Part shown: positions 1 through 8,900 of the stretch, one piece after another
Layout of the letters: each line of letters starts with the position of its first letter
Numbering within the stretch: position 1 is the stretch's first letter
NCBI GenBank assembly: GCA_008931825.1
Contig: QXVZ01021284.1
Location: 1-20,901, forward strand
Length of the DNA: 20,901 nt
Direction: 5' to 3'
Source of the DNA: Phallusia fumigata
Taxonomy: Eukaryota; Chordata; Ascidiacea; Phlebobranchia; Ascidiidae
Made by a program: the position numbers and the translations under genes
Notes under the pieces: generated by a model
The model's input: the letters and a program-made list of their open reading frames with translations, nothing else
Told to the model about the DNA's origin: nothing
Databases searched by the model: none

Positions 1-115
1 AAAATGTTTATCACTAAATTGTGCTGATGAAATGTGATAGACTCCTTTTTTTGGGTTGCGCCAAAAAGCATTTGTGGACTTTTGCCTCATTTAAGAAAAC
101 ACAACTTGTTTGCAG

Positions 116-3100
116 AAATTGTTGATCCCCCATGGTCAAACAATGAAACTACAGCCCCAGCACCAGAATGTGAAAAGCTTGCCTGGTACTTGTATGAATC
201 CAGCAGGGGAACGTCGATCGCTCTTAATGTGACTTGGTTGCAAAAAGGTACTGTAGCTGAAATTCTAGGCCTGATAGTAAGAAATTGAAACAAGGCTAAA
301 TTGACATTCTGTTGTGCAAGGGTATTAGTTGGGCTACATTGGCGCAACTGCATTCCGAACATAGTAATCCTATGGGTTCTTTAGCTTGTTATCAGTAATG
401 TGTGTTGTCCAAAAATACTATTCAACATTTAGCACCCTTTTTCAGATTATCATCCTTACTATTGGTTACACTTGTGCTGGTAAAAATATCAATGTTTTTG
501 CTTAAAATTTTTCCACTCATATTAAGGCCAACCGAAATGATAACAAAATAGATTGTGTAAATATGCTGCTGCAGGAGCAAAATTTCTGCTTTGAATTTTT
601 AGGAATATGGATTTTTTGCTAACATTTATGCTTTTTTGTAGCTGAATCTGTCAAGCGGCATGTTGAAGGATATTACCTTTCTGTGAGCAAGGCCAGCTTT
701 CTTGGATCATACAAGTACAAATTCGACATTCAAACGCCAAGTTTAACCAGAAGGAAAGAGGTGCAATTTTTTGGCGTGTTAATTCACTCACATGTTGTTT
801 TTACTTACACCGGTTTGTCCATGCACTTTTGTCATGAAGTGTTTAACCCATTCAAATGCTTAAGCAGGTAATAAATATGGTCATGTAGTTGTGTCATCTG
901 TTTCCTTAGACTGTTTATCTCCAGTGGTTACCCACTTGCCAACTAAAATGGGTCAAATTATAAAGCAACATCCGAATAGGATGAATCAAATCTGAATCAG
1001 TTCACCATTCACAATTTTGAAATGTATATTTAGAAAATTGTATTGTCTACAACTTTGCTTGCGTGGAAAACCTTTTCAGCCTGCAGAAAAAGTCTTGCCA
1101 TGAAAGGCTTGATTACTACAGGACCCAATTTGAATGTAGTTAAAATACCACTTTTTTAAATTCGGTTATAGTGTATGGCAATATGGTAAACGCCATAATC
1201 ACAGTTCTTTAGACAACCTTCACAACATCTCAAAAAGATTAATTTTCTTGTTTAGGACTTTCACTACATTTTCAGCTGTTACGGCCGCAGTGAACCGAAT
1301 CTGATACGACCTGGTGATTACATAATAGCCACTTTACATGCACTTCCAATGTATCAAATGAATACTGATAACCAAGGAGTACGTTGTGTAGCTGAAATAC
1401 CTGGTATGTGTTTGTCATTTTGATTAAAGGAAGTTAGGGTTTAGGTAATTCATAAATTTTTCAAGCCAAGATAAAGTAGTCATTATTGAGTTAACCTGCA
1501 CAAGTCACGTATTGCTGCCATTGTCAATTAAAACTTCGCACAACAATAAGGGGCTTTCTAAAGCTTTAACTGTGTTTTGTGTTTACCCAACAAACAGTAA
1601 ACGTTTTCTTTCTATCAACAAAAGTCAACTTAAATAAGCTTGTTGTTTAAAGTTGTAAATTTTGAGGTGTAGTATTGCCCCCTACAGAGCGGACACATAT
1701 AGTTTCTCCTTTCTGTTTGTGTATCTCACGCCATTTTGTTTACACACTTCGGTCTAGAAGAAGTCATCCAAATATCTGTACACTTTTCGCTTGATATGGG
1801 TATTTGAAGCTGGGTGTTGACTCGTGTTTAGCCCAATACATTGGGCCACAAAAGTTTCAATTTTATGTTTGTTAAAGGTTGTTCCAACCAGTCAATGAAA
1901 AAAACGTGGTTCTGTAAGGAGCAAGAGGAAGATATTGGTATGTCATTAAGCATTGGCAAGAAAATAAAATTGTTGACAGCATGCCATAATTCTTAACTTA
2001 CTGTGTTTGTTGGCTTTTTTTACAGGAACCATGCAACCAAATTCAATGCTAACTTTTCTACTTTGGTTTATTGCCTAAATATTGTTAGCAGGTTTTCATA
2101 CTGGTTGGATTTTATCAGTGCAACTGCTATTTAAAAACTGTGATCTTACATATTCTTTGTGTTTGTTACAAGTAAAGCTTGTTGCCCAAAAACTGTTGTT
2201 CAACATATTTTGCTGCTATGTGACATTGGTAGCATGTTATGCATCAAAGCCAAAGTTATGAAACTGTTTTATTGTTTCTTATCACTGCAAGAACCAATAA
2301 TTTATGGTTTCACTAGAAATAGATGTGATTAAAATATATAAAACTACTACCTACAGGTTATAGCAGTTGTAGCATAATAGAAGTGGTATAAGGTGTTATC
2401 CATGAGATCTGTTTTTATTTTTTAGCAGAAGATAGTTATGAAGATGAATATGAATATGAATATGATGAACAACCAACAGATAGTTTGTATTCTGAAACAT
2501 CAGCGCCACAATCTATTCCAGGTTGGTGGTTGAAAAGAATGGCATATGGTAATCCAAGTCTTGAGGTTACTATGTGCTCCATTAATTAGAAATCTGTGTT
2601 TGCAGTGAGAACACACTACAGGCAATCTTTAAATCAAATTTGCTTTTTTGAAGATCAATAAACTGTTGCATGTTTGATGTTAAAAATACTAAAATTGTCT
2701 TTTGATATATTTTCCAAGTTACATAAATGAAACCGTTTCTTTGGTGTATTGGTCCAATTCGTCTTTTAGTAATAACATTAGCTTTTTTTGTAATATTTGG
2801 AGCCCAACTTTTCCACACTTTATTCGGGTAATACACTGAAAAAATTTTTATGAACACGAACTAAAAGTCCAATACTAAATTCTAGCTTTTACCTAGACTG
2901 GTTCCCGTAAAGGATCATAGAAATGTTACACAAATTGAGACATGAATTTGGTTAAAATAAAAACATGTCTAAGAACAGTAAACTGAAAAACATATTGCTT
3001 TTATCCAGTTAACCTTGTCAATTTTTTTAGTACCAAATGTTTCCAAATACATTCTGATATCTGCATTTGGTGGTGCTGGAGGTGCCCTGTTTATATTCGC

Positions 3101-4683
3101 CATTGCTTGCTGTTATGCTAAGAGCTGCAAAATGAATTGTAAGTTTACCTAAATGTGTTTGCCAAAGACAGAATAACCAACACAATTTTAACCCTGCTCA
3201 ATAATACTTATTTACACGTTCATTTTTAAATTCCATTACCACCTTATTTACGTTTTCAGGCCAAACTGTTTTAATAGTATTACTTTATTTATGCATTATG
3301 ATGAGGCTGCTAAGTGTTACATATATTTTAGTAATGATTGTTTATTAGATCATAAAAGGTATTAACACAATCTTTAGTTGAATACCTTATGTTAGGGAAA
3401 TGCAGAAAACATTGTTTAATTTTATGTATTTTGTGCATGCAGGTCGATTAGGCAATCACAAATACATCACTGCAAATGCGAAAGGTAGGATCACATTATT
3501 GACTTTCAAGTCAGAGACCTTTTTACAATTTTTTTTCTAAATTNCATGCAGGTCGATTAGGCAATCACAAATACATCACTGCAAATGCGAAAGGTAGGAT
3601 CACATTATTGACTTTCAAGTCAGAGACCTTTTTACAATTTTTTTTCTAAATTGTATGGTTGTCAAACACAAATAAAGGGCTTGTCAGATCAAAAATACCA
3701 ACAAATTAAAATTTCAATCAATCACAAAGGCATATGCTTCAAATTCATGTTAAAAGTGAATTTAGCTTTACACAATCTTAGAATACTACCAACATATATG
3801 TAACGGATCTATCAATTTTTTGACTTGAACAGTGAAACCTTTTTTGTATTTTTTTGCAGCCAGGAACTCATGTCTTATACTTGTGAGTACAAGATCCGGT
3901 GAACTGGATTCCAACTACTGCAAAGCAACTGTCGTTTTGTCTGACATACTTAAGAAACAAGATGGGATGGATGTAGTGTGCAATTTGTGGGAACACATTG
4001 GCATGCATGACCCGATTGACTGGACAATTGAACACTTGTTAAGCCACAAGAACATAGTACTGGTGTGCACTCCACTGGGAAAAAAGAACTGCATAAGGGC
4101 AAAACAAGAGACCTACAAGCCTGATACAGTTGATCCGTTTGTGATGAGTGTCAGCGCCTTGTTGAAGAGCCACAAACAAAAGCAATTCCTTCCATGCAGA
4201 CATCCAAGATACCATGTTGTTTACTTTGACAAAAACCCATCTGTATGTGTGCCTGAGCAGGTTCTGAAGGTTCTTAGCTGCCATGGGCTGATGCAAAACT
4301 TCAAAGCATTTTGCAAGCAACTAATGGGAAAGGAAGTTAGCATGGAACAAGATGGTCCACTTCATACCAAATTGCAGGAAGTCGTCAACAGCATACATAA
4401 AAACACAAAACTTGACTATATGGCAGACTGTATCCCAAACTCTGCAACAATTCAACTGGAAGTTTTGCCTTTAAATACTGCCCCTAATGGGCTTGACAAA
4501 AATGTCACAGGTGCATCTAATGACCATTCCCTAGATGAAAATCATTCAGATTTTGGTGCAACAACCAGCTACTACCCCAGGAGCCTTTCCGTTTCCTCAT
4601 GCCCAGGCAGTAAATGTTCATGTCATGGATCGGACACAGATGAACCAAGTTCCTATTACGTCTCAATGCCAACACAAGTTTAG
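116..4683 (+). CDS. Gene 1: IL-17-receptor-like single-pass receptor with SEFIR domain (5' partial)
   Basis: Spliced model read by eye. Exons: 116-247, 642-760, 1256-1403, 1878-1937, 2426-2548, 3031-3138, 3443-3484 and 3860-4683 (stop TAG). All junctions are GT-AG and in frame, giving 517 codons plus a partial first one. The signal-peptide exon lies before the window. The ectodomain carries a LNVTW strand, a HVEGYYLSV block and the HALPMY and IPGC motifs that match IL-17R domain D1. An acidic Tyr-rich stalk follows (DEYEYEYDE), then a membrane helix (about 3046-3108), a 14-residue juxtamembrane exon and a SEFIR domain. By family knowledge, it should sit at the cell surface, bind an IL-17-type cytokine and recruit a SEFIR adaptor. 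The exon at 3443-3484 is repeated exactly at 3552-3593 across an N, and I treat that second copy as an assembly artefact. The donor of the stalk exon is ambiguous (2521 or 2548). Confidence 0.85.
1093..1200 (+). repeat. Dispersed intronic repeat, copy 1
   Basis: This segment lies in the intron between 760 and 1256 of gene 1. It shares an ordered set of blocks with 14485-14610: TTGCCATG, GGACCCAAT, a GTGTATG block and ATATGGT(A/G)AA(C/A)GCCA. A third, more diverged relative is at 7381-7500. It sits in a different intron from the other two copies, which favours a mobile repeat over ancestral intron sequence. I do not recognise the family. Confidence 0.55.
2426..3138 (+). CDS. Gene 1 stalk exon (2426-2548) and transmembrane exon (3031-3138)
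   Basis: The stalk exon is very acidic and Tyr-rich, with a GAATAT-type codon repeat giving DEYEYEYDE. It ends either at 2548 (donor GTAATC) or at 2521 (donor GTTGGT). Both leave phase 1, so both are in frame with the next exon. The next exon gives VPNVSKY followed by about 21 hydrophobic residues (ILISAFGGAGGALFIFAIACC) and then the cytosolic stop-transfer residues AKSCK. This is a type I single-pass arrangement. The intron between them (2549-3030) shows nothing else that I can recognise. Confidence 0.8.
3436..3652. repeat. Perfect 108-bp direct repeat flanking a single N (contig overlap)
   Basis: Positions 3436-3543 and 3545-3652 are identical over 108 bases and are separated only by N at 3544. 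The unit includes the 42-nt juxtamembrane exon of gene 1 with both its splice sites. A perfect copy placed exactly at an N is best explained by two contigs that end in the same sequence and were joined without merging. It is not convincing as a real exon duplication. Confidence 0.9.
3860..4683 (+). CDS. Gene 1 terminal exon: SEFIR domain and cytoplasmic tail
   Basis: This exon follows a T-rich tract ending TTTTTTGCAG and encodes 273 residues to the TAG stop. It opens with the first SEFIR strand (CLILVST), then YCKATVVLSDIL (helix), VVCNLWE (strand), DWTIEHLL and IVLVCTPLGKK. The last element matches the conserved IIVLCS-type strand before the SEFIR box 2 loop. DPFVMSV and YHVVYFD continue the fold, comparable to the later strands of vertebrate IL-17R SEFIR domains. 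The tail after about 4350 is polar and Ser/Asn-rich, and it contains a Cys motif SCPGSKCSC (4597-4623) shared with gene 2. SEFIR domains signal by binding the SEFIR domain of Act1/CIKS (family knowledge). The whole domain and tail lie in one uninterrupted exon, as in genes 2 and 3. Confidence 0.87.
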
Positions 4684-4731
4684 AAACAGTTTCACAGCAA
4701 ATTGAACTGCACCATGGAAGCATTTGCCCTA

Positions 4732-4737
4732 ATTAAA
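4732..4737 (+). terminator. Candidate polyadenylation signal of gene 1 (ATTAAA)
   Basis: ATTAAA is the commonest variant of the animal poly(A) signal and lies 49 bases after the stop codon of gene 1. A T/G-rich stretch (TAGGTTTTCC onward) follows. Position and context fit, but no cleavage-site evidence is available. Confidence 0.4.
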
Positions 4738-5348
4738 GATTAGGTTTTCCAGTAGTGACATATAGAGTCAGTAGTGAGTACTTTTCTTCTTCTGTATCCT
4801 GCTCAAGCAAAATATACTGAGCTTCTGATGATAAAGTCCAAGTCTAAAGGTGTAATGCAAAATTATTACAATTTTTGAATCTGTAATTGGCGAGTTTCAT
4901 CATACAGACATGCCACTGAAGGCACAAAAAGATAACTTGGCTTACCACTACTTTTATGGCCCCTTTTTTGTACTTTCATCAATAATATTGCAGCAAAAAT
5001 ACTGTAAACGCTTTTTTGTCAATGTGCTAAGGTTCATGTTTTACTGATTTTGCATTTATTATGTCATGCATTTTATGAACTGTGTCATTTTTTCTTGATC
5101 TGTACTGAAAATGTTGTTTTGTCTTTTGTGGGAATAACATGATTTTTCTTCCAAAAAAAACCAAAAACATTTTTCAGCAGTCTTCATTTCATAACTTTGC
5201 CAACATGTGTGCAAAAGAAACCATCAGGCCTAGGTGCAATGCACCTTAATTGGTATTCTGTTGCCTGACTTAATCCATTTATAATGTTGAAATCTGTGTT
5301 TATTACCTATTATAATTATACTCTGCGGTGTTTGCAAGGGTAATCTGT

Positions 5349-5569
5349 CATTACACAATATAGTACTGTTTGCTTGATGCAATAGATGTTTTCCACCTTC
5401 AACACAATTAAAAATGACAAAAAGGCGATTGCTGTGTTTGGATTGATGGATTGATTGTNCATTACACAATATAGTACTGTTTGCTTGATCCAATAGATGT
5501 TTTCCACCTTCAACACTATTAAAAATGACAAAAAGTCGATTGCTGTGTTTGGATTGATGGATTGATTGT
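5349..5569. repeat. 110-bp direct repeat flanking a single N (about 97% identical)
   Basis: Positions 5349-5458 and 5460-5569 match with three substitutions by eye (GATGC/GATCC, ACAATT/ACTATT, AGGCG/AGTCG) and are separated by N at 5459. The same reading as the other N junctions applies: an unmerged overlap between two contigs, here from different alleles. It lies between genes 1 and 2 and affects no exon. Confidence 0.85.
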
Positions 5570-5900
5570 TTTAAGTTCAGCAAAGTAAGGATTTCCAAAA
5601 ATCCTGTGAAGTAATTGTATCTGAAGATGCTACTTCTAAACTTTTGTGTTACAATACACAATAAAGGACTTGAAGCCACAATTACATGAAACAAATGCTT
5701 TCTATGCTTCTGTTGTTGTAGTATGCCAAAAAGGATTAGAGTGCATGCATGTTTGATTCCATATGTTGTTTGTACTTTACGTTAGCACGTGATGTCGATA
5801 TTGTGTTTTTGTTTATTGCTCGGTAGATTTATGTAGGTTTACACTTTGATTTTGGTTCTTTTCATCATTTATGCAAATCACTATCAGATTTTTTTCTTTT

Positions 5901-5902
5901 AG
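5901..5902 (+). promoter_or_regulatory. Candidate splice acceptor upstream of the gene 2 start codon
   Basis: TTTTTTTCTTTTAG ends at 5902, 28 bases before the ATG, and is a strong polypyrimidine-AG acceptor. It could join a 5' non-coding exon or be the spliced-leader trans-splice site used by many ascidian mRNAs (known for Ciona). Gene 3 has an equivalent at 12977-12978. The sequence alone cannot separate cis from trans splicing. Confidence 0.4.
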
Positions 5903-5930
5903 GTTCTTTTGTCATTAGTTTTTTTTTGAA

Positions 5931-8900
5931 ATGCGAATTGAGTTTATTTTTTGGACATGCATTTTCTGTTTATCTTCGGTTTGTGGGACTAACTTCGTAA
6001 ACTGCAGGGATGGTGTCGTTGGACTCTGCACAGTGGAAGGTAAGAAACTTAGTAAAAGGCATTGTAAAGCAATATACCTCTACTGTGATTCTTACACTAA
6101 ACTCACAAAACACAAAAGAGACCAATAACATATTGCTTTTACCCTGTTTGTTTTTTTCTGCACTCCAGCTTGTCCATGAAACAAGCTCACAGGTGGTTGG
6201 TATGGCCCCTAAAATGAGTTCAGTTATAACACAATTTTCAAGTTGAATGAAATTCGGGCATTTTAATATGTTATTGTGTTTTAACCCTATATTTCTGACA
6301 TGCCAATCTGGTGATTTTAGGCCATGATAAATTGTTAAAAGTTCTGTTAAATTTATTTCTTTGTTTTCTGGGCATGCGTCATGAAAAATTTCCTGGAGTC
6401 TGGTTAATGCAAGCTATGTGGTTCTTTGTTACATGCATGACTATATTTGTGCTTAAATAGCAGTGAATTATTTAGTGTATCTTGCGCCAACTTGGACAAA
6501 TGACACAATACCCAATAATCACTAACATAAATGCATTATATTTCTCAAAACAAATGTTTTCATGATGTAGGCCAGGGGTCGGCAACCTGTCCCAAACCAT
6601 GGGCTAAAAACAAGATCAGCAAGGTATAAGCAGGTTGTAATGATTTTTCACCCACTTTTGTTGTAAAAACTTGTAAATTTGGGGTATTTTATTCAGATTG
6701 TTTCCTTCTTTAGCCACAGAATAATTCCAAAATGGTGACAGTTCACAATGAAATCACAAAATATGTTTTTTACATCCAAACAAATTCAAAACACACAATT
6801 TTCAAAGGGGTTGCAGGCTGTTCGATTTTACTTAACAGGGCTGTTGTGGGCTAGATTTTGCCGACCCCTAATCTCGACACACAAAAATATTAACCTCAAA
6901 ATCATAAAAAATTTGCCATGTTGAGTTGAAAGGGCCCGATTTTTTAATGATATTTTAAAATGTTGGTTTAGCTATTAGTGATACACCATGGTCAACAACT
7001 GAATCAACAGCACCAAAACCAAAGGTTGAAGGCTGCAGTTGTTTTGTAACTGATGCTTCTGATCCTTCCATCGGCCTAAACATTACATGGTCCGAAAATG
7101 GTATGTATTTAATAGTTCCTAAACCTGCCTTTTGTTTGTTAGGAATTTTTTTTGAAGGAAACTTGTTTCAAAGATGTATTGATTTAGGACAAAATAACCT
7201 ACCACACGCCAACTAGACAACTGTGTTTGATGACCTTATGTCATGTCACACAAATTCGTTTCTAATTTTGTGTAGATGTGGGCTTTTATGTTTTAAGAAA
7301 CAAGTTTTAACTATGAAGGCTTATTAAAAAAGGCAGCTTGACAAAAAGGTGTTGGCCTGTAATAATGCATTTAAACAATCATGTCATAAAAAGTGTAGGT
7401 AACCATGGGACCAAATATAGAAATGGCAGTGCGAATCTTATGTCAAAAAGAGTAAAATAGTGTATGTGGAATGACAACATGGTGAAAGCCACTCTTGTAG
7501 TATTGATAAATATGTTTGTACACCATACAAATGCACACAGTACTACTCTACTTAATTTATGGCACTTTGTAAATCAAAGCACAGTTTTTTTAAACATTAT
7601 TTGATTTGCAGGACTACGATTCAGTGACTTTGTTGAAGGATATTACATGGCTGTTTATGGTGACAGGGGCCCAAAAAAGTTTACCTTTACGATTAATAAA
7701 TCGTCGATGACAAAATGGGGCCAGACTGAAAAGGTGACTAATTTTAGATTTTTGTTAACACTAGGTTTCTGGACAGGACTTATAAGTACAGTGTCCATAA
7801 TTTGTAAATGACAAACATTGATAAATTTTACATTTTGTTCAACATGAAAAAATGACAAGTCTGTTACTACGTTGCTTTATTGTATCATCCTCTGACAATA
7901 GCTATTGTGAATCGTATGTAAGCGGTACATACACTTGCATTGTGCAAAGATTTGACTAATATAAGCAATGGAGCCATAATAATAAGTGTGTCACTTAGTT
8001 TTAATGTTTTTTATGATAATCCAAAAAACGACAATCTGCATGCTACAATCATTTGAAAATTTTCTAAAACTTGCTGGGTCAAAGTAGACCCCACCATAAT
8101 TCTAATGTTCAACATTTTTTTTCCATTTTTTGTTTTGTCAAAAAAACGTAAAAATATAAACATAGGTATGTTCATGTCCCCACATTTTGTTAAGTGTAAT
8201 TAACAAATCTAATACTAGCCCACAGTCAGTTTTAAAATACATTACTTAATAAACAAGAAAAAAGAGAAAGCATTTGATTAAAATTCATTGTCAGTTATTT
8301 CTGTTGAACCAAAGACCAACATTTTGATAAATGTTTCAGTTAGCTTGTTTGTCTGTATTTTCTTCCGAGCATCTGCTTAACAACTTATTTACAAGCAAAT
8401 GAAGTATTGTTTAAGCCAAGGTCAGGTGCCCCAAAAGCTGTTTGAATAAGGAACTGATGGTATCAAAAATATTTTGGCAAATATCTAGTCTTTGATATTG
8501 ATTGCGCCTATTTGTTTTGCTTGTAATAGTTTTTTTCCGAATCTCCTTCAAAATAACCACTGGTATGGTTTTACCTTTTATACATATTTTGCAGATATTT
8601 TTCAATTACTTGTATGCTGTAAAGACAGAACACATTGAACCAGGTTGTTCTATTAGTCTGGAACTTCACTCACTGCCGATGTATCAAGCCAACACTACCA
8701 ACCAAGTTGTCTGGAAGTCTGTGGATGTTTCTGGTACGTTCTTAACATGCAGTGGCATCCACAGAAAATAAATTGTGAAAATATGGCACAAGAAATCGGG
8801 CAAGAACATACATAAACTTTTGGATGATGTGTGTTTTTACTAGGTTGCTCATAATATGCAAAAGCTTCAAACATCTTTGTAAGAAAAGTGAAAAGTTTAT

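Larger units (their letters stand above)
4684..5930. other. Intergenic region between genes 1 and 2
   Basis: No convincing exon was seen. Just after the gene 1 stop is an ATTAAA (4732-4737), a plausible polyadenylation signal. An AATAAA near 5661 is a second candidate if the 3' UTR is long. An N-joined duplicated block lies at 5349-5569. The upstream region of gene 2 is T-rich and ends in a pyrimidine tract plus AG just before its start codon. No clear core promoter motif is recognisable. Confidence 0.6.

Noticed and set aside
3832..3859. Using the ATG at 3832 as the start of a stand-alone SEFIR protein
   Set aside because: The residues before 3860 are a T-rich acceptor tract translated by chance, and the exon fits phase 1 to the upstream juxtamembrane exon.
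5230..5694. Minus-strand open frame with an internal repeat
   Set aside because: The repeat is the N-joined duplicate, so both its length and repeat structure are assembly effects.
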